Source: Colwellia psychrerythraea (GTDB lineage Bacteria > Pseudomonadota > Gammaproteobacteria > Enterobacterales > Alteromonadaceae). From it: 64,000 bases of DNA. The stretch lies in NCBI RefSeq assembly GCF_000764225.1, contig NZ_JQED01000042.1, positions 62,001-126,000 of the forward strand, read 5' to 3'. Below are positions 1 through 10,519 of this stretch, in pieces (position 1 is the stretch's first letter; each line of letters begins with the position of its first letter). The translations under genes were made by a program, and so were the position numbers. The notes beneath the pieces were generated by a model that was given only the letters and a program-made list of their open reading frames with translations, was not told where the DNA came from and did no database searches.

Positions 1-555
1 CATTTCTTCTGCAACACGGGGAGTTAATTCACTTGGTTTAAATACAATAGTATTACCCGCTATTAAGGCAGGCACTATGTGGCCATTTGGTAAATGTCCT
101 GGGAAGTTATATGGACCAAAAATAGCCACAACACCATGAGGTTTGTGACGAATAAAGGCCTTAGCACCTGGCATTGGGTTTTCAACCGTTCCAGTACGTT
201 CTTGGTAAGCTTTCAATGAAATAGCTACTTTAGCGACCATTGCGCCAGCTTCACCTGTAGTTTCCCATTTAGGCTTGCCTGTTTCTAAGGCAATAGTTGT
301 TGCTAATGCATCTTTATTTTCGGCTAATAACTCAGCAAATTTAGTCACGACAGCAACTCGTGCTTCTAGGCTAATATTTGCCCAGCTTTCAAATGCTTGT
401 CGAGCGCTTAATACAGCATCATTCACTTGATCTGCACTGGCAGTTTTACCTTGCCAAATAACTTCATTACGAGCAGGGTTAGATGAACTAACATCATGAC
501 CTAAGCCTGCTTGCCATTGACCATTAATAAATTGAACTGGATTTGTGTGAGACAT
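1..555 (-). CDS. astD: N-succinylglutamate 5-semialdehyde dehydrogenase, N-terminal part (cut by window edge)
   Basis: NAD-dependent aldehyde dehydrogenase of the arginine succinyltransferase pathway, oxidising succinylglutamate semialdehyde to succinylglutamate. Only the first 185 codons lie in the window, against about 490 for the family; the catalytic Cys/Glu region is outside. The visible start is [14 protein letters not shown], with the aldehyde-dehydrogenase N-terminal and coenzyme-binding stretch [19 protein letters not shown] followed by [13 protein letters not shown]. It is last of the visible minus-strand set astC-astA-astD, the order expected of an ast operon, and starts about 125 bp after astA ends. 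The frame stays open to base 1. AstD is favoured over a generic aldehyde dehydrogenase because of the sequence and the neighbours. Confidence 0.93.
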   Translation of the reverse strand, partial: MSHTNPVQFINGQWQAGLGHDVSSSNPARNEVIWQGKTASADQVNDAVLSARQAFESWANISLEARVAVVTKFAELLAENKDALATTIALETGKPKWETTGEAGAMVAKVAISLKAYQERTGTVENPMPGAKAFIRHKPHGVVAIFGPYNFPGHLPNGHIVPALIAGNTIVFKPSELTPRVAEEM

Positions 556-680
556 GGTATTTCCTTCTCATTGATAGTGGTGATAGAGAAATTTTGCTAT
601 CACCCTTAATAATTTGATGAGTGACTAGTGATAGCCACGCTAAATTTATATGTTGCTGTGCTAAGACAAAGTGGCAGGAG

Positions 681-1697
681 TTAATTGGATATTATACGAA
701 CCCAATCACCGGCGCTTACCATCAAAGCATCGGCAACAGCTTGGCTAATCACAACTTGATTAGCGGTGTCACGTAATGACAGTGGAGCTTGAGTGGCTCT
801 GAAGTCTTCAACTTGACTATTACATATTATGTAATTATCAGTTGATTGCACTTCGTCGATAATCACTTGGCAACGCTTACTTTGGCTAACGGATCTAATA
901 TTATTAACATTAGATTCAACTGTTGGACCGGCATCAAAAATATCAACATAACCACGTCTAGCAAAACCTTCAGCTTCTAATAAACGAAGTGCTGGAACTG
1001 TTTGTGGATGGACCTTATCAATAACGTCTTGTGCTTCTTTACTGAGTAAATTCACATAAATTGGATATTTAGGCATCAACTCAGCAATAAACTCTTTTTT
1101 ACCTATTCCGGTTAAGTAATCGGCAGTAGGAAAGTCCATTGAGAAAAAATGCTCTTCAAGCCAGTTCCAAAATGGGGAGCGGCCTTCATTGTCTGAAACG
1201 CCACGCATTTCAGCAATAATTGTGTCAGAAAAACGTTCTTTATGTTCCGCGATAAAAAGAAATCGGAAACGCGATAGAAAACGACCATTATTATTTTTGC
1301 GATGGCTGTCACTTAAATATAACGTGCAAATCTCACTGGCACCGGTGTAATCATTACACAGTGATAAAGTTTCTACGGTATTGTAAATATTCAGTTCACG
1401 TGAGCTATGGACTACTTTGCCTAAGTGATAATGATAAAAAGCATCATCTAAACCAACAGCAGCTTCAATACCACTGGTACCAACAACCTGACCTGTTTCG
1501 GTATCTTCCATAACAAAAAGATAACCTTCGCTTCCCGCTTGGCTTACATCTTTAGAAAAGGATTCTTCAGCAAGGCTAATGCGCTGTTGAAGTAATTGCT
1601 TATTTACTGGTAGTGAAGTAAATCCATGACCAGAATCTATTGCGATTTGGTGTAGGGCTTTCAAGTCACTTTTTTTAATAGGACGTACAATGATCAT
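681..1697 (-). CDS. astA: Arginine N-succinyltransferase
   Basis: Transfers succinyl from succinyl-CoA to arginine, the first step of the AST route that yields glutamate, ammonia and succinate in the cytoplasm. The 338-residue length matches the AstA family (about 340). The N-terminus MIIVRPIKKSDLKALHQIA and internal segments such as GTSGIEAAVGLDDAFYHY and SELCTLYL-like GASEICTLYLSDSHR are typical of AstA's acetyltransferase-like fold. It lies between astC (79 bp upstream) and astD, all on the minus strand, so co-transcription is very likely. Gammaproteobacterial AstA can be a heterodimer (AruF/AruG) in pseudomonads; only one copy is seen here. Confidence 0.95.
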   Translation of the reverse strand: MIIVRPIKKSDLKALHQIAIDSGHGFTSLPVNKQLLQQRISLAEESFSKDVSQAGSEGYLFVMEDTETGQVVGTSGIEAAVGLDDAFYHYHLGKVVHSSRELNIYNTVETLSLCNDYTGASEICTLYLSDSHRKNNNGRFLSRFRFLFIAEHKERFSDTIIAEMRGVSDNEGRSPFWNWLEEHFFSMDFPTADYLTGIGKKEFIAELMPKYPIYVNLLSKEAQDVIDKVHPQTVPALRLLEAEGFARRGYVDIFDAGPTVESNVNNIRSVSQSKRCQVIIDEVQSTDNYIICNSQVEDFRATQAPLSLRDTANQVVISQAVADALMVSAGDWVRIISN

Positions 1698-1776
1698 AAA
1701 TGCTCTCGATGAAAAGAAGTGGAAACCTGCTCAAACTCTAGAGAGAATGAACAGGTAACTATTAGCATTAACTTGA

Positions 1777-3388
<1,612 letters not shown>

Positions 3389-4534
3389 TTAATTGAAGTT
3401 CAACTTGATGTGATCGATATCGCTTTTTTTCAATAAAGCTATCTCAGTGGGTGTCAAATTAACCGTATTAAGTAATTTTTTACTTTCTTCAGCGTCAATA
3501 AGCTCTTCTTTTGCCAAAGCACGAAAAGCAATATAAGCTTTAGCTTTAGCAACAAGCTGCGCAATAGGGTGCATTTTTTCAATACTTTCTGCATAAGCTA
3601 AATCAAAAATTGGCTCGGTTATTGGTAGGCGTTTAAAATGCATCTTTTCAATTAAATCAGCAGAGAGTTGCGAACTTCGCATAACGAGTTGTTCCAGGAG
3701 CAGTTCTTCACTGGTCTCTATTTTGGATAATACATTATGTAAACGTTTATCTTTTTGTTCAAATGCTTTGCGTAATTCCTTTTTATGCATTTCACTAAAC
3801 TTAGTTAAATAACAGCGGGTTACGGCAAGCCTGCCAATATTTGACAGCATGCCTGTTGTAAAAGCAGTAAACTCATCAAGTCCTTGTTCTTTGGCTAATA
3901 CGCTCGAAGCTAGTGCAATAGATAAGCTATCGTTCCAAAGCTTGCGTTTCATTAAACCATAAGGAGCCGTACTTGTTGGTAACCAATGTTTCAAAGTAAA
4001 TGTTGGCATGACTAATTTTAAATTATCTAAGCCAATGTAACTTAATGCTAGCTTGGCATCAGTAACTTGTACGTCAGCACGTTTTCTATATTGTGGTTTA
4101 TTTACTAAGCTAATTAAATCAATGGTTAACCAGGGTAATGAGGCAGCAAGATCTTTGATTTGGTTTACCGATGCGGCGCGAGCAGATAAAATATCAAGGA
4201 TAGCAGGGCAGGCATCTTCAATGCCTAAGACGTAATGGTATAGGTGTTCTTTATTATCAAAGTCACTATTAATTTCAGTACCAAGCCGATTGAAGAAGTT
4301 CTGTTTAGTTTGTTTTCTAAAATGCTCTTCACCATGTTCGGCAATAATTTTCTCTTGTTGGGCTTGCACTTCAACAGATAACAATTCTCGGCGACGGTTT
4401 TCTTGCTCGCTACCTTGATGGTCAACCATAGAAACTTTACCACTTTGCTTTTCCGCAAAATCTTTACAGATAGATAGGCTGATAGCGCGTTGATAGATTG
4501 TGGCGACTGTCTGATTGTTTTCAAAAATTTGCAT
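3389..4534 (-). CDS. HDOD-domain protein
   Basis: A 381-residue cytoplasmic protein without membrane segments or a signal peptide. The central part (roughly 140-300) reads as an HDOD domain: a VNKPQYRKRADVQVTDAKLALSYIGL-type core followed by WNDSLSIALASSVLAKEQGLDEF and TGMLSNIGRLAVTRC. HDOD proteins are catalytically dead relatives of HD-GYP phosphodiesterases and are linked to signalling, but no partner domain (GGDEF, REC, kinase) is present. The N-terminal 90 residues are charged, glutamine-rich and probably coiled coil. It is monocistronic on the minus strand between pabA and the ast operon. Its specific role is unknown. Confidence 0.8.
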   Translation of the reverse strand: MQIFENNQTVATIYQRAISLSICKDFAEKQSGKVSMVDHQGSEQENRRRELLSVEVQAQQEKIIAEHGEEHFRKQTKQNFFNRLGTEINSDFDNKEHLYHYVLGIEDACPAILDILSARAASVNQIKDLAASLPWLTIDLISLVNKPQYRKRADVQVTDAKLALSYIGLDNLKLVMPTFTLKHWLPTSTAPYGLMKRKLWNDSLSIALASSVLAKEQGLDEFTAFTTGMLSNIGRLAVTRCYLTKFSEMHKKELRKAFEQKDKRLHNVLSKIETSEELLLEQLVMRSSQLSADLIEKMHFKRLPITEPIFDLAYAESIEKMHPIAQLVAKAKAYIAFRALAKEELIDAEESKKLLNTVNLTPTEIALLKKSDIDHIKLNFN

Positions 4535-4657
4535 AAAGGTTTTATTGCTTACCTAGAAAATAAAATTGAGCATTGTATGCGTTAAGTCTAGTGTTTTAAT
4601 TACTACAAGGCAGTAAAACACTACTTTATATGGCTTTACTCTAAAAAGCTCTTGTTA

Positions 4658-5257
4658 TTAGTTTATCGGATGATTTTTAAATTGCTTGATAAAATTCTTT
4701 AATAAACATTGTCCTTGCTCGGTAAGTATGGATTCCGGATGAAACTGTACGCTGCTTATCGCTAAGGTTTCATGTTCTAGTGCCATAACTTCATCTACTT
4801 CACCTTGTTCGTTATGACTCCAGGCTGTCATGATCAACTCTGCTGGCAATGATTGTTTGTTAACAATTAGTGAGTGATAACGTGTTACTTGTAATGGGTG
4901 ATTTAATTCAGCAAATAAACCTTGCTGATTATGTGATATTTTTGATGTTTTGCCATGCATTACCTTTTTGGCCTTTTCGACAGTTGCGCCAAAATGTTGT
5001 GCAATGCATTGGTGGCCTAAACACACGCCTAATAAAGGTATTTTACCGGCAAACTCTTTGACAACGCTAAGGGAGATACCGGCCGAATCAGGGTCACAAG
5101 GACCAGGAGATATAACAATATATTGAGGCTTTAATTGCTCAATTTCTTTGAGGCTAATTTCATTATTTCTATAGGCCACAACCTCTTGACCTAGTGCTTG
5201 AAAATAATGCACTAAATTAAAAGTAAAGGAGTCGTAATTGTCGATCATTAATAACAA
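4658..5257 (-). CDS. pabA: Aminodeoxychorismate/anthranilate synthase glutamine amidotransferase subunit
   Basis: Class I glutamine amidotransferase that supplies ammonia to PabB for 4-amino-4-deoxychorismate (folate pathway); in many bacteria the same subunit also serves TrpE. The 199-residue length is normal. The triad is visible: nucleophile Cys79 in LLGVCLGHQ, and His173 and Glu175 in QFHPES. The oxyanion strand is SPGPCDP (50-56). The chosen TTG start gives MLLMIDNYDSFTFN, which lines up with the E. coli PabA N-terminus and has AGG about 10 bases upstream; the ATG at 5248 would lose three residues. It stands alone here, so pabA rather than trpG is preferred. Confidence 0.9.
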   Translation of the reverse strand: MLLMIDNYDSFTFNLVHYFQALGQEVVAYRNNEISLKEIEQLKPQYIVISPGPCDPDSAGISLSVVKEFAGKIPLLGVCLGHQCIAQHFGATVEKAKKVMHGKTSKISHNQQGLFAELNHPLQVTRYHSLIVNKQSLPAELIMTAWSHNEQGEVDEVMALEHETLAISSVQFHPESILTEQGQCLLKNFIKQFKNHPIN

Positions 5258-5449
5258 AAAAAGTCGCCTAACAGCTAGTGAAATTCGCGGCTATTCTAAT
5301 GCTTTTATTGGAATGGGGCAATGCAATGAAGGGAGAAAAAATAATATAGCCAAGCCACTTGAAAGCGCGTGTTTCAGCTCGGTTAAATAATTCAAGATAG
5401 AGGTGTTTCTAATTCCAGCGGAAACCTGCATATTCCGTTGCTTTGAGTA

Positions 5450-5472
5450 GAAGCTAGCAAGTTGCTAGCTTC
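5450..5472 (-). terminator. Hairpin downstream of the porin gene
   Basis: GAAGCTAGCAA and TTGCTAGCTTC form a perfect 11-bp inverted repeat around one base, 24 bp after the porin stop. On the porin (minus) strand it is not followed by a U-run, so it may be a 3'-end stabiliser rather than a classical intrinsic terminator. Confidence 0.5.
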
Positions 5473-5495
5473 TTATTGTATAGCTTTTTGGTTTC

Positions 5496-6695
5496 TTAGA
5501 ACTTAGCCGTCATTTGAACCCAAAGTTTATTGGTATCAGTTTGCGCTGTGCCTGCATCACCTTCACTGTAGTTAGCAGCTTTAACTAAAACACCGTAGTT
5601 TTTGTTAAATTGGTAAGTGGCAACTAAATCAATCTCATTGCCAAAGTCAATGCTACCTTCATCAGATGAGAAGTCATGGTAAGTTGCTGCCCATTTAACG
5701 CCTGAAACTTTACCTTTAGCAGTTAAATAAACGTCTTGTAGACCTTCTTTTGGTGTGCCTAAAAATTTATCAGCCCAACCGTTGAATTTATGTTTCGTTG
5801 CTAATGGTGTATTGAACGCTACCTTACCGTCATCACTACCTAATAACTCATAACCACCGATAACAGTCACTTGACCAAAGTTATAACCAGCTTCAGCATT
5901 GATATACATAGCTGAGTAATTCATTGGGTTATCACCATTGTCGCTTTGACTTGCAAGACTCGCGTTTACTAAAAACTTGCCAAACTTACCATTATACAAA
6001 GCACCTACTGTGCTGCTAGAGTTTTTATCGTTTGCAGCCGCTTCATAGTCTAAAAGGTAAGCAAAACCCGCTAGTTTATGGTTTTTGTTAATCTTGTATT
6101 TTGCATTAACTAAATTGAATTCACCTTTTACATCGGCAGAAGTAATGCTGTTGATGTTATGGATGTAGCTATAATCAACAGAGAAAGCACCAGCTGCATA
6201 TTGTGCACGAACTCCATCATAAGTTTGCTCGTTTTGTCTCCAACCTACACCACCAACAAAGCGTTGATTGTTATGTAAAACACGTTGACGACCAACTACG
6301 GCACTAAAACCACTATTGGCGTATTTGATGAATGCTTGGTTTACGTCAGTACCCTGCGGATCTGCAACTACTGGATATTCAGAAGCTTCACCTGGCACAG
6401 CATAGTCATCAACTAGGGCATCGACTTTATCAACTTCTAAGCCAAGCGAGAAGTTGCTGTAACTGCCCGTATTAACTGTGATACGACTTTTTAGTGTTAA
6501 CGCTGAAGCATCTTTTGCTTTACCATCTTGATCTACGCCTTCGTAACGAGCACGTAAATTAACTTTAACTGTGCTATCGCTAAGTGCTTCGGTAATACTT
6601 TTGCCATGTGCTGTTTCACCTGCAAAGGCGGAAGGAGCTGCTAAAATTGCTGCGCTGATCAATGATAAGGTAAACTTATTTACTACTGTTTTCAT
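5496..6695 (-). CDS. Outer-membrane porin
   Basis: A 399-residue beta-barrel outer-membrane channel. There is a clear Sec signal peptide (MKTVVNKFTLSLISAAILA...SAFA, cleavage after about residue 25), alternating hydrophobic strands throughout, and the C-terminal phenylalanine (VQMTAKF) needed for BAM recognition. The style VNLRARYEGVDQDG, TLKSRITVNTG, GRQRVLHNNQRFVGGVGWRQNEQTYDGVRAQY is that of the Shewanella/Colwellia alginate-export-like or Opr porins. The substrate cannot be told from sequence. It is transcribed alone on the minus strand. Two perfect FNR boxes lie 100-170 bp upstream, suggesting oxygen-responsive expression, though they could instead serve the divergent glutaredoxin gene. 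Confidence 0.87.
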   Translation of the reverse strand: MKTVVNKFTLSLISAAILAAPSAFAGETAHGKSITEALSDSTVKVNLRARYEGVDQDGKAKDASALTLKSRITVNTGSYSNFSLGLEVDKVDALVDDYAVPGEASEYPVVADPQGTDVNQAFIKYANSGFSAVVGRQRVLHNNQRFVGGVGWRQNEQTYDGVRAQYAAGAFSVDYSYIHNINSITSADVKGEFNLVNAKYKINKNHKLAGFAYLLDYEAAANDKNSSSTVGALYNGKFGKFLVNASLASQSDNGDNPMNYSAMYINAEAGYNFGQVTVIGGYELLGSDDGKVAFNTPLATKHKFNGWADKFLGTPKEGLQDVYLTAKGKVSGVKWAATYHDFSSDEGSIDFGNEIDLVATYQFNKNYGVLVKAANYSEGDAGTAQTDTNKLWVQMTAKF

Positions 6696-6798
6696 AATAA
6701 TATCCTAATTTCATGTTTTTAAGATGGTACGTTAACTTTATTATTATTGTTATAGGTAACTGATGAGGGGAGTTTTGCACTGCATCAGAATGAATAGT

Positions 6799-6812
6799 TT
6801 GATTTAAATCAA
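6799..6812. promoter_or_regulatory. FNR/EtrA-type box 1
   Basis: TTGATTTAAATCAA is a perfect match to the FNR consensus TTGAT-N4-ATCAA and a perfect palindrome. It lies between the porin (minus) and glutaredoxin (plus) genes, about 110 bp from the porin start. Confidence 0.8.
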
Positions 6813-6847
6813 GTTGTTAATATATGTATTTTAATAGGTTTACTAAC

Positions 6848-6861
6848 TTGATTTAAATCAA
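6848..6861. promoter_or_regulatory. FNR/EtrA-type box 2
   Basis: The identical TTGATTTAAATCAA, 49 bp centre-to-centre from box 1 in the same divergent intergenic region. An identical pair argues for cooperative or two-promoter control rather than chance. Confidence 0.8.
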
Positions 6862-7065
6862 GCTTAGCTTCAACTTAAGAACTGATTCCTATTGTTGGTA
6901 CTCTTCTCGCTTAAAGATTTGTTTTAATGAAAACTGTATCTAAGAAAGTATTACCTAGTTTAGCTATGCTTAGGATAAAATAGCAAGCATCATGCCATGA
7001 CTTGTTGCACAGGAAATATCCTAAGTTCTAAAGGTAGTTAGGTCGAATTTATTAAGGTAAAAAAA

Positions 7066-7293
7066 ATGAAAAGAGTTGTTTTATATACCATGGAAAAGTG
7101 TCCTCATTGCCAAACAGCAAAACGTTACCTTGAACAACAAGGTATTGCTTTTAGGTTGTGTAATATTAAGACAGCAAAGGGGCAAAAAGAGTTTGCGGCA
7201 ACGCGTTTACGTGGTGTACCTGTGCTAAAGGTAGGTGATCAACTGCTTAACGGGTTTTCAGTCAAAGCATTTACCGAACTTTATAATAGCTAA
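7066..7293 (+). CDS. Glutaredoxin
   Basis: A 75-residue thioredoxin-fold protein with the dithiol active site Cys12-Pro-His-Cys15 in YTMEKCPHCQTAKRYL and the cis-proline at Pro52 in RGVPVLKVG. The family reduces protein disulfides or glutathionylated proteins, usually with glutathione. CPHC rather than CPYC and the short length place it with small GrxA/NrdH-like or YbbN-unrelated glutaredoxins; the exact subclass is not settled. A GGTAAAAAA stretch precedes the ATG. It is alone on the plus strand, diverging from the porin gene, with the twin FNR boxes about 200 bp upstream. Confidence 0.87.
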   Translation: MKRVVLYTMEKCPHCQTAKRYLEQQGIAFRLCNIKTAKGQKEFAATRLRGVPVLKVGDQLLNGFSVKAFTELYNS

Positions 7294-7477
7294 TAGTAAA
7301 AATATGAGTCATCACATCACAATCTATTAGGTTTAAGGCTGATGACTTGATTGATTTTCTCTACTCACTTGTACATGCGGTTAGATCATAATTTAATACG
7401 ACTAAGTTAATTCCCTCTTCTTTATCCTTTCCTCTCTACCCCATATTGCACCAGATAATATCAGCGGGGTAAATTCC

Positions 7478-7494
7478 TGCACGTTCTTGGTGCG
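7478..7494. promoter_or_regulatory. NtrC (GlnG) binding site upstream of glnK
   Basis: TGCACG-TTCTT-GGTGCG matches the NtrC consensus TGCACC-N5-GGTGCA in 10 of 12 fixed positions with correct spacing. A half-site TGCACC occurs at 7447-7452. Both lie 60-120 bp upstream of the sigma-54-type promoter, the usual enhancer distance. Confidence 0.72.
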
Positions 7495-7556
7495 AATACA
7501 TTAAGGTAAATACACCTAAGTTAGCTAACCCGCTGATTTTGAATGTTTATTTATTT

Positions 7557-7572
7557 TGGCATGTGAATTGTA
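7557..7572 (+). promoter_or_regulatory. Sigma-54 (RpoN) promoter of glnK-amtB
   Basis: TGGCATGTGAATTGTA matches TGGCAYR-N4-TTGCW with the invariant -24 GG and correct spacing; the -12 GC reads GT, one deviation. It sits 47 bp before the glnK start and below the NtrC site. Confidence 0.7.
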
Positions 7573-7609
7573 TTGTCTAGTTATCAGATATATAAAATAC
7601 GATAACTAG

Positions 7610-7957
<348 letters not shown>

Positions 7958-7968
7958 GGAGAATGATA

Positions 7969-9249
7969 ATGGAACAAAATATTTTTCAATTACAATATGC
8001 ATTAGATACCTTTTACTTCCTAATGTGTGGCGCTTTAGTTATGTGGATGGCTGCAGGTTTCTCAATGCTTGAAGCGGGTTTAGTGAGAGCTAAAAATACC
8101 ACTGAAATATTGACTAAAAACGTCTCACTCTATGCGATAGCTTGCGTGATGTACCTTATTGTTGGATACGATATCATGTATGGTGGCGGTATCTTTTTAA
8201 ATGGTATCGCTCTAGATGGCGCTAGTGATGCTGAAGCGCTTGTTGGTGCTGTTTTAGCAGAATCTGCAGAAGCAGGTTTCGATGGCGGTGCAGTTTACTC
8301 TAATGCTTCTGACTTTTTCTTCCAAGTAGTCTTCGTAGCTACTGCGATGTCGATTGTTTCGGGTGCCGTCGCTGAGCGTATGAAGTTATGGGCATTCTTA
8401 GCATTTACTGTTGTATTAACGGGTTTCATCTACCCAATGGAGGGTAGCTGGACTTGGAATGGTGATGCTGTATTTGGTTTATACACTTTAGGCGACTTAG
8501 GTTTCTCAGACTTCGCGGGTTCAGGTATTGTTCATATGGCTGGCGCTTCTGCCGCATTAGCAGGTGTTTTATTACTTGGTGCTCGTAAAGGAAAATATAG
8601 TAAAGACGGGAAAGTGAATGCTATTCCCGGTGCTAACTTACCTATGGCAACATTAGGTACCTTTATCTTATGGATGGGTTGGTTTGGTTTTAATGGTGGT
8701 TCAGTATTGAAACTTGCTGACATTAATAGTGCAAACTCAGTCGCTATGGTGTTTTTAAATACCAATGCAGCGGCAGCGGCAGGTGCAATCTCAGCGCTTA
8801 TTTTTGCTAAAATACTGTTCAAAAAAGCGGATTTAACTATGACATTGAACGGCGCCTTAGCAGGTTTGGTTGCGATTACTGCGGAACCATCAACGCCATC
8901 GCCATTACAAGCAACACTGTTTGGTGCGATTGCTGGCGTTATTGTTGTAATGTCAATTTTAGCGTTAGATAAAATCAAGATTGATGATCCTGTGGGCGCT
9001 ATTTCAGTTCACGGTGTCGTGGGTTTCTTTGGTCTAATGATTGTTCCTATTACAAATTCAGCTTCTAGTTTTAGCGGTCAGCTTATTGGCGCTGCAACAA
9101 TTTTTGTCTGGGTATTTGTAACGAGTTTCATCGTTTGGTTTAGCTTGAAGAAAATAATTGGTATTCGAGTGAGTGCTGAAGAAGAGTATGAAGGTGTTGA
9201 TATCTCTGATTGTGGTATGGAAGCATACCCAGAGTTTACCAGAGGCTAA
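7969..9249 (+). CDS. amtB: Ammonium transporter
   Basis: Inner-membrane Amt/Rh channel for ammonium uptake, about 426 residues with roughly 11 hydrophobic helices. Family signatures include FYFLMCGALVMWMAAGFSMLEAGL near the N-terminus, the first pore histidine in DFAGSGIVHMAGASAAL, and the second in GAISVHGVVGFFGL. The ATG at 7969 is chosen because AAGGAG (7956-7961) lies 7 bases ahead; the in-frame ATG at 7963 would be too close to it. It is co-transcribed with glnK under the nitrogen-controlled promoter. It ends in a cytoplasmic tail EEEYEGVDISDCGMEAYPEF. Confidence 0.94.
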   Translation: MEQNIFQLQYALDTFYFLMCGALVMWMAAGFSMLEAGLVRAKNTTEILTKNVSLYAIACVMYLIVGYDIMYGGGIFLNGIALDGASDAEALVGAVLAESAEAGFDGGAVYSNASDFFFQVVFVATAMSIVSGAVAERMKLWAFLAFTVVLTGFIYPMEGSWTWNGDAVFGLYTLGDLGFSDFAGSGIVHMAGASAALAGVLLLGARKGKYSKDGKVNAIPGANLPMATLGTFILWMGWFGFNGGSVLKLADINSANSVAMVFLNTNAAAAAGAISALIFAKILFKKADLTMTLNGALAGLVAITAEPSTPSPLQATLFGAIAGVIVVMSILALDKIKIDDPVGAISVHGVVGFFGLMIVPITNSASSFSGQLIGAATIFVWVFVTSFIVWFSLKKIIGIRVSAEEEYEGVDISDCGMEAYPEFTRG

Positions 9250-9316
9250 GTTAACCTAATAGATTACTGGCTCATGCTTAATAATCTATCGTTAAGTTAT
9301 TAATTACCCCAATTAA

Positions 9317-9356
9317 CAAAAGCAGCGATATCATTAGACGATACGCTGCTTTTTTT
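9317..9356. terminator. Bidirectional intrinsic terminator (amtB / cyclophilin)
   Basis: AAAGCAGCG and CGCTGCTTT form a perfect 9-bp stem followed by a T-run on the plus strand and a partial one on the minus strand. It lies between the convergent amtB and cyclophilin genes. Confidence 0.8.
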
Positions 9357-9361
9357 GTGGG

Positions 9362-10234
9362 TTAGGCTTTTAAAAAACGTTTTCGACTTGCGAATATACC
9401 TAGCATTACCAAGGTAAACCAAGTCATTGAACCGCCACTGTCTTCTGCATCAGGCACTGTTTTATTCGGATCACTTGGGAAAGCATCGTCAATATCTTTT
9501 ACGCCATCTCCGTCACTATCAGGATATTTTGATAGTAGAGGATTTAAGTCGCTGTCTGTTACGTTTGATGGATCTTTCACTGCTACTCGTTCAATGACAA
9601 CAAAATTTTCCGTACCCGGGACGTCCATATCAGTACATGTTTCATTACTTTCAATTATCATAGGAATGCCCTGTAAAGCGCCATTTGTACAGAGGTTTTG
9701 TATCAGGGCTATTTTTTCGATGATATCAAAACCTTTGATAACTTGACCAAAGACGGTGAAACCACCATTTTGCCGATCTAAGTTATTAGATTCTGAGGTG
9801 TCATTGTTATCTTTTAAATTAAAAAACCATTGGTTGGTGGCGCTGTTAACATCATTGCCTTTTTTAGCCATGGCAATCGTACCTTTTACATTAGAGTAAA
9901 TCGGTTCGTTTACGACGGCGGCATTGGGTGCTAGCGCTGTTAATGGCCATGCACCCGTAAATTGATAGCCACCCGCTTGCACAACAAAATTAGGTGAAAC
10001 TCTATGCACCACAGAGTTATTGTAATGCTCATTTTTTATATAGCTGAGAAAGTTTGCTACTGTTGCAGGTGTTGTTTTATCAAACAAATTAACTTCAATA
10101 CTTTCATCGCTCAATGATGTTTTAATTTCCACAATAGTCGAATTAGCTGTGTTAGCAAGCCCTAAACTTAACGTGGCTATGCCGGCAAGGGCACAAAGAC
10201 TTTTAATATTTTTTTTTGTTATTTGTGTAAACAT
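9362..10234 (-). CDS. Exported cyclophilin-type peptidyl-prolyl isomerase with GlyGly-CTERM-like tail
   Basis: A 290-residue secreted proline isomerase. An N-terminal signal region (LCALAGIATLSLGLANTA) precedes a cyclophilin domain (about 35-220) with the active-site HRVSPNFVVQAGG, the FFNLKDN segment and FTVFGQVIKGFDIIEKI. It then has a calcium-type thrombospondin-3 motif DSDGDGVKDIDDAFPSDP (about 239-256) and a C-terminal Gly-Gly-Ser, a hydrophobic helix and a basic tail ASRKRFLKA (about 267-290). That ending resembles the GlyGly-CTERM sorting signal processed by rhombosortase and exported by type II secretion, so it may be surface attached. The ATG at 10234 is chosen because CAGG lies 6 to 7 bases upstream; the TTG at 10240 overlaps that site. 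Confidence 0.86.
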   Translation of the reverse strand: MFTQITKKNIKSLCALAGIATLSLGLANTANSTIVEIKTSLSDESIEVNLFDKTTPATVANFLSYIKNEHYNNSVVHRVSPNFVVQAGGYQFTGAWPLTALAPNAAVVNEPIYSNVKGTIAMAKKGNDVNSATNQWFFNLKDNNDTSESNNLDRQNGGFTVFGQVIKGFDIIEKIALIQNLCTNGALQGIPMIIESNETCTDMDVPGTENFVVIERVAVKDPSNVTDSDLNPLLSKYPDSDGDGVKDIDDAFPSDPNKTVPDAEDSGGSMTWFTLVMLGIFASRKRFLKA

Positions 10235-10519
10235 GGACAACCTGAGTTTGTATCAATAGTTCGAATTTGTCGCTTATAGTAAAGACTGTGATGGTTGTTA
10301 ACAAGTAGCCGTTACACTTTAGTAACCTAGAGGAAATTGCTGGTGTTTCTTTAAATTGCTCAATAACGCTGATAACAGGGGAGATATAGAGCAAAATCTC
10401 GTAGGCAAGCCTGTTTCTCCCGTGTCATTATGTTTTAATCGTTCGCTTGCTTTGATATAGAAAGGCACTAAAATAGCGATAATTTTATTAAACTACTCCG
10501 ATAAATTTAAGGAATACAT

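Noticed and set aside
4225..4524. 99-codon minus-strand frame inside the HDOD gene
   Set aside because: Shadow in another frame of a gene with clear HDOD domain content; no ribosome site or family match.
8532..8978. 148-codon minus-strand frame opposite amtB
   Set aside because: Antisense shadow of a well-conserved transporter; low-complexity Ala/Pro translation.
10203..10394. 63-codon minus-strand frame upstream of the cyclophilin gene
   Set aside because: No family match, no ribosome site, and it overlaps the cyclophilin start; treated as promoter region.
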